DNA of 24,953 nt from Pseudomonadota bacterium (GCA_023410905.1 JAEYPL010000164.1:1-24953), one strand, 5' to 3'; counted from the stretch's first letter, positions 16,740 to 23,733 are shown. The notes: a model not told the origin generated them from the letters alone. Translations and numbers: made by a program.

Positions 16740-17766
16740 CGCCGGCAGCTTCGCGCTCGGCAGCCTTCTCGTCGGCGCGGCCACGCTCGATCTCGCGGGC
16801 GAGTGCGAACAGCGCTTCCTTCATGCCCTGGCCGGAGACGGCCGAAATGAGGAGCGGCTTCTTGCGCGCTGCGCGCTGAAGGGCGGCTGCTTTCTCCGCG
16901 ATGACATCCTCGGTGAGTGCATCGCACTTCGTCAGCGCGACGAGTTCCTTCTTGCGCGCGAGGCCTCCGCCGTAGGCCTTCAGCTCCGCGCGCACCGTCT
17001 TGTAGGCATCGACGACATCCTCGCCCGTCGCATCGACGAGGTGGAGCAGCGCACGGCAGCGCTCGACGTGGCCGAGAAAGCGTGTGCCGAGGCCCGCGCC
17101 TTCATGTGCGCCCTCGATCAGCCCCGGAATATCCGCAAGCACGAAATCGACCTCTCCGGCGCGCACGACGCCGAGGTTCGGATGCAGCGTCGTGAAAGGA
17201 TAGTCGGCAATTTTCGGCTTCGCGCGTGAGACGGCGGCGAGGAATGTCGACTTGCCCGCATTGGGTAGTCCGACGAGGCCCGCGTCGGCGATCAGCTTGA
17301 GGCGCAGCCAGAGCGTCAGCTCTTCGCCCGGCTGGCCGGGGTTGGCATGGCGCGGCGACTGGTTGGTCGACGACTTGAAGTATGCATTGCCGAAGCCGCC
17401 ATTGCCGCCGCGCGCGATGAGCGCCCGCTGGCCGGCCTCGGTCATGTCGGCAATCAGCGTCTCGTTGTCCTCGGCGAGAATTTCCGTGCCGGGCGGCACT
17501 TTGATAATGCAGTCGTCTCCGCTCGGGCCGGTGCGATTGCGGCCCATGCCGGGAATGCCGTTCTTGGCCTTGAAGTGCTGCTGGTAGCGGAAGTCGATCA
17601 GCGTATTCAGGTTCTCGACGCACTCCGCCCAGACGTCCCCGCCCTTGCCGCCATCGCCGCCGTCCGGGCCGCCGTACTCGATGAACTTCTCGCGCCGGAA
17701 GCTGATGCATCCGGCCCCGCCATTGCCGGAGCTGACGTAGATCTTGGCCTGGTCGAGGAACTTCAT
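16699..17766 (-). CDS. obgE: GTPase Obg
   Basis: This 355-residue essential GTPase is linked to late 50S ribosome assembly and stress signalling. The N-terminal Obg fold (residues 1-158) is glycine-rich, with runs such as GGPDGGDGGKGGDV. The GTPase domain has G1 GLPNAGKST (166-174), G3 DIPGL (from Asp212) and G4 TKCD (279-282). The C-terminal tail is short and charged (RGRADEKAAER...), without a large extra domain. ATG 17766 (MKFLDQAKIYV) is the family-standard start. A longer in-frame reading from 17949 is not conserved. No rpmA is directly upstream and no proB downstream, unlike the common obg neighbourhood. On the minus strand its leader contains GGTAGC/GCTACC arms (17817-17822 and 17848-17853). 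Confidence 0.95.
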   Translation of the reverse strand: MKFLDQAKIYVSSGNGGAGCISFRREKFIEYGGPDGGDGGKGGDVWAECVENLNTLIDFRYQQHFKAKNGIPGMGRNRTGPSGDDCIIKVPPGTEILAEDNETLIADMTEAGQRALIARGGNGGFGNAYFKSSTNQSPRHANPGQPGEELTLWLRLKLIADAGLVGLPNAGKSTFLAAVSRAKPKIADYPFTTLHPNLGVVRAGEVDFVLADIPGLIEGAHEGAGLGTRFLGHVERCRALLHLVDATGEDVVDAYKTVRAELKAYGGGLARKKELVALTKCDALTEDVIAEKAAALQRAARKKPLLISAVSGQGMKEALFALAREIERGRADEKAAEREAAGVSDPPYDPLRRGA

Positions 17767-17940
17767 GGGTCCGAGCTTTCGAGCATAGGGCTGGCAGCGG
17801 CCAGTATTGCGGCTGTGGTAGCCTTTGCGGGCCGTAAAGTCGATGGCGCTACCTTTTTCATGTAGGCATTTCGGCGCCGTCTTCCAGGGAAGATGGCGAA
17901 CGAGGTAACCATTCCGGCCAGCTGCCGAATACCTGATCCG

Positions 17941-17971
17941 CCGGGGCACAGAGCGGTTTTGATTGCCCCGG
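17941..17971. promoter_or_regulatory. Perfect 8-bp inverted repeat upstream of the tartrate/malate dehydrogenase gene
   Basis: CCGGGGCA (17941-17948) and TGCCCCGG (17964-17971) are exact inverted arms around a 15-base loop that includes TTTTGAT. The repeat ends 58 bases before the dehydrogenase start codon. Without a T-run after either arm it is more likely an operator or leader stem than a terminator. The binding protein is unknown. Confidence 0.4.
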
Positions 17972-18029
17972 GAAGGTGCTAAGCCTGCCGCCGCTCAAGA
18001 ATTCTCATCGACGAGGGAGAAGAAACGCC

Positions 18030-19127
18030 ATGGCCACCAGTACCGGCAAGGAACCCGGCAAAAAGCCGAACGCCTACAAGATCGCCGTCATTCCCGGCGA
18101 CGGCATCGGCAACGAGGTCGTGCCGGAGGGCATCAAGGTGCTCGAGGCCGTGGCTCGCAAGTTCGACATCGCCTTCGAGTGGGACAATTTCGACTGGTCC
18201 TGCGAGGTCTTCAAGAAGACCGGCAAGATGATGCCGGACGATGGTCTCGACCAGATCCGCAATCATGACGCTATCTTCCTCGGCGCAGTCGGCTTCCCGG
18301 GCGTGCCGGATCACGTCTCGCTCTGGGGCCTGCTGATCCCCATTCGCCGCGAATTCCAGCAGTACATCAATCTGCGCCCCGTGCGCCTCTTCGAGGGGCT
18401 GAAGTGCCCGCTCGCGGACCGTAAGCCCGGCGACATCGATTACTTCATCGTGCGCGAGAACAACGAGGGCGAGTACTCCTCGGTCGGCGGCCGTATGTAC
18501 GAAGGCAGCGACTACGAGATGGCCGTGCAGCAGGCGATCTTCACCAAGCGCGGCTGCGATCGCGTCATGCGTTACGCATTCGACCTCGCCGCGACGCGCC
18601 CACGCAACCACGTATCGAGCGCCACGAAGTCCAACGGCATCTCGATCTCCATGCCCTACTGGGACGAGCGCTTCGCCGCGATCTCGAAGGAATACCCGAA
18701 GGCCAAGACCGACCAGTACCACATCGACATTCTGACCGCGCACCTCGTCCGCAATCCGCACTGGTTCGACGTCATCGTCGGCTCGAACCTCTTCGGCGAT
18801 ATCCTCTCGGACCTCGGCCCCGCGACGACCGGCACCATCGCCATCGCGCCCGGCGGCAACATCAATCCCGAGAAGGAATTCCCCTCTATGTTCGAGCCCG
18901 TGCACGGCTTGGCGCCGGACATCGCGGGCCAGGGCATCTCCAATCCGATCGGCCAGATCTGGTCGGGCGCGATGATGCTCGAGCATCTCGGCCACAAGGA
19001 TGCCGCCGACGCCATCGTCACGGCCATCGAGAAGCTGCTCAAGGACACGGACGTGCGCACGCGCGACATGGGCGGCAAGGCCATGTGCACCGAGCTCGGC
19101 GATGCTATCGTGGAGCTGCTGAAGTAG
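18030..19127 (+). CDS. ttuC: Tartrate dehydrogenase / D-malate decarboxylating dehydrogenase family
   Basis: This 365-residue NAD-dependent beta-hydroxyacid oxidative decarboxylase belongs to the isocitrate/isopropylmalate dehydrogenase family. The N-terminal IPGDGIG motif, the substrate-arginine region INLRPVRLF, the lysine in the ATKSNG segment, the metal-binding aspartates in SNLFGDILSDL and the nucleotide site EPVHGLAPDIAGQGISNPIG are present. The stretch LFEGLKCPL and overall pattern fit the TtuC/DmlA branch better than leuB. ATG 18030 follows GAGGGAGAAG and starts a short basic lead (MATSTGKEPGKK). An alternative in-frame start at 17976 has no ribosome-binding site. It probably handles tartrate or D-malate. 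Exact substrate choice needs assay. Confidence 0.85.
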   Translation: MATSTGKEPGKKPNAYKIAVIPGDGIGNEVVPEGIKVLEAVARKFDIAFEWDNFDWSCEVFKKTGKMMPDDGLDQIRNHDAIFLGAVGFPGVPDHVSLWGLLIPIRREFQQYINLRPVRLFEGLKCPLADRKPGDIDYFIVRENNEGEYSSVGGRMYEGSDYEMAVQQAIFTKRGCDRVMRYAFDLAATRPRNHVSSATKSNGISISMPYWDERFAAISKEYPKAKTDQYHIDILTAHLVRNPHWFDVIVGSNLFGDILSDLGPATTGTIAIAPGGNINPEKEFPSMFEPVHGLAPDIAGQGISNPIGQIWSGAMMLEHLGHKDAADAIVTAIEKLLKDTDVRTRDMGGKAMCTELGDAIVELLK

Positions 19128-19136
19128 GGTGCTTCG

Positions 19137-19160
19137 GGGCGTAGTCACCCGGTTACGCCC
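19137..19160 (+). other. Hairpin downstream of ttuC
   Basis: GGGCGTA (19137-19143) and TACGCCC (19154-19160) are exact seven-base arms around a ten-base loop, beginning nine bases after the ttuC stop. There is no T-run, so it is at most a weak or factor-assisted terminator. The palindrome CCACCGGTGG follows at 19171-19180. Confidence 0.35.
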
Positions 19161-19210
19161 GCTCCGCCATCCACCGGTGGTTTACCACCACCGATTGCGG
19201 CGATTGCCAA

Positions 19211-19265
19211 TCCCGGAAACAATGGCGCTCATGTGGCGTTAGGCTCGTGTGCGTCGTTTCCGGGA
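19211..19265 (+). promoter_or_regulatory. EcfG-like promoter candidate within a 10-bp inverted repeat
   Basis: GGAAAC (19215-19220), then 16 bases, then CGTT (19237-19240), resembles the alphaproteobacterial general-stress promoter GGAAC-N16/17-CGTT with one departure in the -35. The same DNA lies in a perfect inverted repeat, TCCCGGAAAC (19211-19220) and GTTTCCGGGA (19256-19265). The second arm covers part of the Shine-Dalgarno GGGAGG (19262-19267) of the next gene. If transcription starts after CGTT, the first arm is not in the RNA and the repeat would act as DNA. If it starts upstream, the stem would hide the ribosome-binding site. Confidence 0.4.
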
Positions 19266-19272
19266 GGCCACC

Positions 19273-19581
19273 ATGGCAATTCGCAGTTCCGCACATTCCC
19301 GCGGCTGGCTCGCCGCGATCTTCGCTGCTCCGTTCATTCTGCTGACGTTGATGAGCGCAGCTTCGACGTCGGCCAGCGCGCAGACCGTCGGTACGGACCC
19401 GCGCAACAGGCACTGTCAGACGCTGCTCACCTGCAACTACGCGCGGGGCGGCCAGTATCGCGGGTGTCTGTCGTCGTACACGTGTCGCGTCTGCAGCCCG
19501 CAGCCTGTCCGCTGCAAGCCCTCTGATCTCGCCACCGGCCGTACGCGCTGCACGGAACTTGTCTGCACGTGGGGCGGGTGA
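19273..19581 (+). CDS. Secreted small cysteine-rich protein, unknown function
   Basis: This 102-residue protein begins with a signal peptide: a basic start, a hydrophobic core around residues 19-34 and an Ala-x-Ala-type site before QTVGTD. The mature part of about 60 residues has eight cysteines (in HCQTLLTCN, GCLSSYTCRVC, RCKP, RCTELVC), which suggests four disulfides in the periplasm or outside the cell. I do not recognise the family. ATG 19273 was chosen because GGGAGG (19262-19267) lies five bases before it. A longer in-frame start at 19249 lies upstream of this site. A candidate stress-type promoter overlaps an inverted repeat just upstream, and an intrinsic terminator follows. The gene appears monocistronic. 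Confidence 0.75.
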   Translation: MAIRSSAHSRGWLAAIFAAPFILLTLMSAASTSASAQTVGTDPRNRHCQTLLTCNYARGGQYRGCLSSYTCRVCSPQPVRCKPSDLATGRTRCTELVCTWGG

Positions 19582-19604
19582 AACGGATCGCGCCGGAGGG
19601 GCGA

Positions 19605-19658
19605 ACAGGGCTGCCGCCCTGTAACCGCGTGGGGGACACCCCCACACCCCCGCCTTTT
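19605..19658 (+). terminator. Rho-independent terminator after the cysteine-rich gene
   Basis: A perfect seven-base hairpin with a four-base loop, ACAGGGC-TGCC-GCCCTGT, lies at 19605-19622. It is followed by GTGGGGG (19629-19635), which can pair with CCCCCGC (19647-19653) directly before CTTTTAT. The second stem plus T-run is the likely terminator. GTGGGGG can also pair with the nearer CCCCCAC (19639-19645). Confidence 0.65.
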
Positions 19659-19712
19659 ATGATTTTGGTTCTGCACCGAGAGCCCTTCCGCAAAGCCGCG
19701 GTGCCCACTTCC

Positions 19713-19841
19713 TGAGCGCGCGCCTGCGCGCCGGCCGGTAGGCCGCGCTAGGGAATCATGAGCGCGCGCCTGCGCGCCGGCCGGTAGGCCGCGCTGGGGA
19801 ATCATGAGCGCGCGACTGCGCGTCGGCCGGTAGGCCGTACT
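19713..19841. repeat. Three tandem copies of a 46-bp double-hairpin repeat
   Basis: Units begin at 19713, 19759 and 19805, an exact 46-base period. The third is truncated after about 37 bases. Each holds stem 1, a six-base GCGCGC-type stem with a four-base loop, then stem 2, CGGCC-GGTA-GGCCG. Units are joined by AGGGAATCA or a close variant. The array is preceded by GGTGCCCACTTCC and runs straight into the T-tract side of the cspA terminator. Together with the neighbouring array and terminator this fills the 340-base gap between the cysteine-rich gene and cspA. It contains no credible gene. Confidence 0.85.
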
Positions 19842-19844
19842 TCA

Positions 19845-19876
19845 AAAGAAAAGCGCGGCAGCCGAAGCCACCGCGC
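19845..19876 (-). terminator. Rho-independent terminator of cspA
   Basis: Read on the minus strand, GCGCGG and CCGCGC (plus-strand 19871-19876 and 19853-19858) flank a C-TTCG-G tetraloop region and are followed by TTTTCTTTT. It starts 46 bases after the cspA stop codon. Strong intrinsic terminator. Confidence 0.85.
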
Positions 19877-19921
19877 CTTTCTGATCTCGTCAGTGCCGCA
19901 GGAGAGCCCGCGGCGTGAGGC

Positions 19922-20131
19922 TTACGCAGCCTGGATGTTCGCAACGGCTGTCTTGCCCGAGCGACGATCCTTCTCAGTGTCGAACTGGACCTTCTGACCC
20001 TCGGAGAGGGTGCGCAGACCAGCGCGCTCGAGCGCGGAGATGTGCACGAAAACATCGCTGCCGCCGTTATCCGGCGCGATGAACCCGTAGCCCTTCTGCT
20101 CGTTGAAGAACTTCACTGTACCAGCTTGCAT
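19922..20131 (-). CDS. cspA: Cold-shock protein (CspA family)
   Basis: This 69-residue single cold-shock domain has both nucleic-acid-binding motifs, KGYGFI (RNP1) and VFVHIS (RNP2). It opens with MQAGTVKFF, the usual family start. It binds single-stranded RNA/DNA and acts as an RNA chaperone. The reading frame stays open upstream to 20239, but ATG 20131 with AAGGA a few bases before it (minus strand) is the clear start. A strong terminator follows. Which of the several cold-shock paralogues it is, and whether it is cold-inducible, cannot be told from the sequence. Confidence 0.95.
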   Translation of the reverse strand: MQAGTVKFFNEQKGYGFIAPDNGGSDVFVHISALERAGLRTLSEGQKVQFDTEKDRRSGKTAVANIQAA

Positions 20132-20393
20132 GGCGATTTTCCTTTTAGCAGAGCCATGACCAATGCCGAACGCACGCTTAGCGCGCGTGGGCACACTCGT
20201 CGAAATTTGGGAGGGTTCTGTGATCGCGCGCTCGATCACGTCGTAGCGTCACGGCCCGGGCGTCCGGCCAAAGTCGATGGCCGGTACGTAGGCGCATCGG
20301 ATCGCGATTGCAAGCCTTGTACTCCGAAACTTGCGTGATGGACGCAGTTTAGTCGACGCCGCCCGGCATTGCGGCACGTACGGTGCCACTTCC
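20132..20393. other. Upstream/leader region of cspA with several stems
   Basis: This stretch should carry the promoter and the probably long 5' leader of cspA on the minus strand. Visible stems are TGATCG-CGCGCT-CGATCA (20221-20238) and CCGGCC (20264-20269) with GGCCGG (20279-20284) around a nine-base loop. I see no convincing gene and no unambiguous -35/-10 pair. The region ends at the flank GGTGCCACTTCC of the second repeat array. Confidence 0.4.
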
Positions 20394-20476
20394 TGAGCGC
20401 GCGACCGCGCGCCGGCCGGTAGGCCGAGTTAGGGAACCATGAGCGTGCGACTGCACGCCGGCCGTTAGGCCGCGCT
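20394..20476. repeat. Two tandem copies of the same 46-bp double-hairpin repeat
   Basis: Units begin at 20394 and 20440 (46-base period); the second is truncated at the same point as the last unit of the first array. In the last unit, stem 1 is GCGTGC-GACT-GCACGC. Both arms changed relative to GCGCGC/GCGCGC while pairing is kept. Stem 2 keeps CGGCC/GGCCG with loop GTTA. The flank GGTGCCACTTCC before the array matches that of the first array with one indel. Confidence 0.85.
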
Positions 20477-20513
20477 AAAACAAAAGGCGCGGAGCCAATG
20501 GCAGCCGCGCCTT
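20477..20513 (-). terminator. Rho-independent terminator of rpsD
   Basis: AAGGCGCGG (20484-20492) and CCGCGCCTT (20505-20513) form a perfect nine-base stem, with an inner GCC-AAT-GGC stem. On the minus strand it is followed by TTTTGTTTT. It lies about 130 bases after the rpsD stop. Bases 20514-20642 hold no gene that I can see. Confidence 0.85.
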
Positions 20514-20642
20514 CCAAATTCGACGTCCTGAGCGCCCGAAACGCACGTTGCCGCAAGGGCTTGCTGTCTGCATTGCCGCCGCGGGCATACCGCCACGGAA
20601 GGGTTGCGAAGCACCTCTTCCCAGCAGCCCGCGGCAAGTAAA

Positions 20643-21260
20643 TTATCGCGAGTAGAACTCGACCACCAAGTTCGGCTCCATGTGCACCGGATAGGGCACG
20701 TCGGAGAGGGCCGGCACGCGCGCGAGGCTGGCCGTGAACTTCGAGTGGTCGGCGCTGATGTAGTCCGGCACGTCGCGCTCGGCGCTCTTCACGCCCTCGA
20801 GGACGAGCGGGAGCTGACGCGACTTCTCGCGCACTTCGATCGTGTCGCCGATCTTCACGCGATAGCTCGGGATGGTGACGCGGCGGCCGTTCACCGTCAC
20901 GTGGCCGTGGCTCACGAACTGGCGGGCGGCGAACACGGTCGGCACGAACTTGGCGCGGTAGACGACCGCGTCGAGGCGGCGCTCCAGCAGGCCGATCAGG
21001 TGCTCGGAGGTCGAGCCCTTGAGGCGCGTGGCTTCCACGTACAGGCGGTGGAACTGACGCTCGGTGATCGAGCCGTAGTAGCCCTTGAGCTTCTGCTTGG
21101 CCTTGAGCTGCTGGCCGAAGTCGGAGAGCTTGCCCGCGCGGCGCTCGCCGTGCTGGCCGGGGCGCGAGTTGCGCTTGTTGAGGGGGCTCTTGGACCGGCC
21201 CCAGACGTTCTCCTGGAGGCGGCGGTCGATCTTGTGCTTGGCGCGAATGCGCTTAGTCAT
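20643..21260 (-). CDS. rpsD: 30S ribosomal protein S4
   Basis: This 205-residue S4 protein nucleates assembly of the 16S 5' domain. The conserved N-terminal block with NSRPGQHGERR, the LKGYYG segment and the S4 RNA-binding domain (about residues 95-160, with SHGHVTVNGRRVTIPSYRVK) are present, as is the C-terminal EPNLVVEFYSR. ATG 21260 is the standard start, with GGAAC upstream on the minus strand. The gene stands alone rather than in the alpha operon, as is common in alphaproteobacteria. A small stem GCGGG-CGGA-CCCGC (21311-21324) lies in its leader. Confidence 0.98.
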   Translation of the reverse strand: MTKRIRAKHKIDRRLQENVWGRSKSPLNKRNSRPGQHGERRAGKLSDFGQQLKAKQKLKGYYGSITERQFHRLYVEATRLKGSTSEHLIGLLERRLDAVVYRAKFVPTVFAARQFVSHGHVTVNGRRVTIPSYRVKIGDTIEVREKSRQLPLVLEGVKSAERDVPDYISADHSKFTASLARVPALSDVPYPVHMEPNLVVEFYSR

Positions 21261-21553
21261 TGGTTCTGTTCCGTCTTTTGCTATTCACGGGATATCTGGC
21301 TCTCTCCTCTGCGGGCGGACCCGCCGACAGATGCGCCTCAGGTGGGTGCATCACGAAAGCCAAAACGCACGCGGCCCCGAAGGGCCCCGCGACGTGGGCG
21401 CTGTGTACAGGAGGGGAGGGGGGAGGTCAAGGTGTGGAGATGCCACGCAGATCTTGGAGAATTCGCTTGATGCGGACACTTATGACGGCACTATAGCCAT
21501 CAGATTTTGCACTCAGCTTAGGCCAATGATTGTTGATACTGGGGAGAAATTTG
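21261..21553. other. Divergent intergenic region between rpsD and the two-domain gene
   Basis: This stretch should carry the rpsD promoter (minus) and the promoter of the next plus-strand gene. Visible elements are the stem at 21311-21324, GGCCC-CGAA-GGGCC (21373-21386), a purine-rich tract around 21410-21427, and a possible plus-strand promoter TTGATG (21467-21472) with TATAGC (21492-21497), whose spacer of 19 is long. DNA becomes clearly more AT-rich after about 21450. No gene is supported. Confidence 0.35.
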
Positions 21554-22642
21554 GTGGCAAAAAGGGGAGCGAAGAATCACGCAACACGAAAACCTCGACC
21601 TGGATCAAAACCCGTTGCTGCCGGCACGAAGCGAGTAAGCGTCGCGAAAACCACTGCTGCCGCAAAATTCCCTAGACACAGTGTTGAGAAGGCGCTTCGC
21701 ATCCCCAAAGCGATTATTGACCAAAATGCCGGTCGAGACTGCACCAAGCGTGAGAGCGCGAAATTCGTTGGGGTAGGTTTTAATGGGCCCTATCAGGTCG
21801 AAATTAGCTCCGCAATTAAATACGGGTTCTTAACAAGCCCGAGCGCCGGCACCATCGCGGTAACCGATCGAGCTCGCAAGGCGATCCGCCCCCAACAGGC
21901 TGGCGATGATGTCGTTGCATTTAGAGAGGCAGTCCTAGATGCACCTGACATCTCGGCTGTTTACTCTCACTACAGAGGCGAGTATTTGCCCGATGACGAT
22001 TTCTTTGAACACGCGCTGGAGGATAAATTCGGGATCCCACGTGAAAAACTGCCAGAATTTAGGGGCGTATTCTTGGCGTCACTGGAGAGTGCGCAACTTC
22101 TAGATAAGAAGGACGGCAAGTATCGCATACTGGATATTTCGACTACGCCAGAGGGCAAGTCGGGAGCCATCAAGAAATTAAGTACGGCGGCCAATGTCGC
22201 GGCAGGCGACAGTTGCTTTGTCTTGATGCCATTCAGCGATCCTATCGGAGGCTATTACTCTCAAGTCTATGAGCCGGCGATCAAGAAGGCTGGATTGCTA
22301 CCTGTTCGAGCGGATGCAGATATATTTGGGACTGGAAAGATTATTGATCAGATCTGGGAGGGAATTAATGGCGCCAAGGTCCTAGTGGCGGAGCTTACGA
22401 GCAGAAATCCCAATGTATTTTATGAGTTGGGGCTGGCCCATGCGCTCGATAAGCCTGTTGTTCTGGTGTCGTCTAACGAGGGCGATGTGCCATTCGACTT
22501 GAAGCACATCCGTGTAATTTACTATGACGTTAGCGACCCATTTTGGGGGCAGAAGCTGATTGAGAAGGTGGCGGAAAATATCCTATCTGCCATAAGCAAC
22601 CCCGAGGAGGCAGTTTTCAAGAGGGCGCTGTCACGAGCGTAA
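21554..22642 (+). CDS. Winged-helix-like plus deoxyribosyltransferase/TIR-like nucleotide-binding protein
   Basis: This 362-residue protein is of unproven function. Residues 1-38 are a Lys/Arg/Ala-rich tail. Residues 40-195 look like a helical, winged-helix-type domain (SVEKALRIPKAIIDQN, then a VEISSAIKYGFL block). The C-terminal domain from residue 219 begins with the strand CFVLMPFSD and contains AELTSRNPNVFYELGLAHAL (279-298), where Glu291 is placed like the catalytic glutamate of nucleoside 2-deoxyribosyltransferases and TIR-like NADases. GTG 21554 was chosen because GGGGAG (21541-21546) is seven bases upstream; TTG codons at 21530 and 21551 are alternatives. Base composition is markedly lower in GC than its neighbours (25 of 60 in 22321-22380), with AT-rich codons such as ATA and TTA. 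It looks horizontally acquired. A defence or nucleotide-signalling role is inference from the fold type. Confidence 0.7.
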   Translation: MAKRGAKNHATRKPRPGSKPVAAGTKRVSVAKTTAAAKFPRHSVEKALRIPKAIIDQNAGRDCTKRESAKFVGVGFNGPYQVEISSAIKYGFLTSPSAGTIAVTDRARKAIRPQQAGDDVVAFREAVLDAPDISAVYSHYRGEYLPDDDFFEHALEDKFGIPREKLPEFRGVFLASLESAQLLDKKDGKYRILDISTTPEGKSGAIKKLSTAANVAAGDSCFVLMPFSDPIGGYYSQVYEPAIKKAGLLPVRADADIFGTGKIIDQIWEGINGAKVLVAELTSRNPNVFYELGLAHALDKPVVLVSSNEGDVPFDLKHIRVIYYDVSDPFWGQKLIEKVAENILSAISNPEEAVFKRALSRA

Positions 22643-22652
22643 ATTGGACACC

Positions 22653-23090
22653 ATGCCTTCCCCCTCCGAGCGTGCCGCGTTCGAGCAGGCCCACATCCGC
22701 TGGGCGGCGAGTGATTTGGAGAGTTTCCTCGATCACCTCACGGAAGACGTCCTCTACAACGTGAATGTGGACGGGCTCGCCGTGCCCTATGCGTCGAGTG
22801 CGCTCGGCAAGGAGGATGTCCGCCAGCGGCTGCAGCTCCTGCTGCTCACCTTCAGCGTCGACAAATTCGAGCCCGAGAGCATCGTGAGCGAAGGTGATCG
22901 TTGGCGCTCGATCGTCATTGGCCACTACACCCACCACGAGACGGGCGAGGTGTTGCGCGTCCGCGTCAGGTTTCGTGTGTGGTTTCGCGACGGTTTGATC
23001 TGCCGCATGGACGAGCACCACGATGCTGCGTATGTGGAGGCGTTCCAGCGGTTTGTTTTTCACATTCAGAATGCGGCGCGCGGGGATTAG
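22653..23090 (+). CDS. NTF2/SnoaL-like protein, paralogue 1 of 3
   Basis: This 145-residue protein is of the NTF2/SnoaL-like cone fold type: an N-terminal helix (RAAFEQAHIRWAASDLESFLDHL), then DVLYNVNVDGLAVPYASSALGKEDVRQRLQ, then beta strands ending RVWFRDGLICRMDEHHD. Family members bind or transform small hydrophobic ligands or serve as dimerising modules. No function is assigned here. ATG 22653 is preferred to TTG 22644 by alignment with its paralogues. It starts ten bases after the preceding gene, with only a weak GGA upstream, so read-through from that gene is possible. GC content returns to the chromosomal level. Confidence 0.72.
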   Translation: MPSPSERAAFEQAHIRWAASDLESFLDHLTEDVLYNVNVDGLAVPYASSALGKEDVRQRLQLLLLTFSVDKFEPESIVSEGDRWRSIVIGHYTHHETGEVLRVRVRFRVWFRDGLICRMDEHHDAAYVEAFQRFVFHIQNAARGD

Positions 23091-23171
23091 CTCGTTTCGA
23101 GCACATCGCCCCTTTCCCATCCGCACACGCACGGCTACACTCTCGCCGCAGCGCAGCATGGCAGGCTTCCG

Positions 23172-23612
23172 ATGTTCCTCCAACGAACAGAGCGCACAGC
23201 AGCACACCGGGCGCTGGATCGCTGGGCTGCGGGCGATCTCGAAGGCGCGCTGGCCGAATTCACCGAGGACGTGCTCTATATCGTCAATGTCGACGGCCTT
23301 GCCGTGCCGTTCGTCGCGAGTTCGCTCGGCAAGGAAGACCTGCGCCAGCGCCTACAACTCGTGAAAGCGACGTTTTACGAAGAGCGATTTGTGCCCGAGA
23401 GCATCGTCCAGGAGGCGGACCATGTCCGGGCGCTCGTGGATGTCGTGAATCGGCACCGTGCGACGGGCGAGCGTCTCTGCCTGCGCATGCGGCTGCGCTA
23501 CTGGATGCAAGACGACCGCATCGTGCGCGCGGAGGAGCATCTCGATGCCCAGTTCGTCGAGGCTTTCCAGCGCTTTGTCTTCCATATGGAGAATGCGGCG
23601 CGCAGTGCGTGA
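23172..23612 (+). CDS. NTF2/SnoaL-like protein, paralogue 2 of 3
   Basis: This 146-residue tandem paralogue has the same layout as its neighbours: RWAAGDLEGALAEFTEDVLY near residues 18-36, the shared VNVDGLAVPFVASSLGKEDLRQRLQL core, and the ending VEAFQRFVFHMENAARSA. The core and C-terminal ends are close to those of paralogues 1 and 3, while the middle (residues 70-110) has diverged, suggesting different ligands. ATG 23172 begins the conserved region, with AGG in GCAGGC upstream. The 81-base gap before it contains a block similar to the one before paralogue 3 (CCTTTCC followed about 22 bases later by GGCTACACT). Confidence 0.72.
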   Translation: MFLQRTERTAAHRALDRWAAGDLEGALAEFTEDVLYIVNVDGLAVPFVASSLGKEDLRQRLQLVKATFYEERFVPESIVQEADHVRALVDVVNRHRATGERLCLRMRLRYWMQDDRIVRAEEHLDAQFVEAFQRFVFHMENAARSA

Positions 23613-23733
23613 CCGCGGGCTTGCGCATCAGCGTTCGGCAAGCCCCAGTTCATATCCTCCGTATTCGTCCCCCCTTTCCATGCGGGCCGAGCCGGCATAA
23701 TGTCCGACACGTTGGAATATGGTATCCCACTGC

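Noticed and set aside
17817..17858. GGTAGC/GCTACC followed by TTTTT as a plus-strand terminator
   Set aside because: No plus-strand gene ends there. The loop is 25 bases, so it is more likely an incidental or leader structure of obgE.
19437..19805. Open reading frames running through the 46-bp repeats on the minus strand
   Set aside because: The predicted peptides are repetitive products of the repeat DNA and have no family or ribosome-binding support.
19713..20476. CRISPR array
   Set aside because: The 46-bp units are directly contiguous with no variable spacers, contain internal palindromes and sit beside terminators. No cas gene is present.
21440..21496. An 18-codon ORF (MPRRSW...) with a purine-rich upstream tract before the two-domain gene
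   Set aside because: Too short to distinguish from chance; no overlap or coupling with the downstream start.
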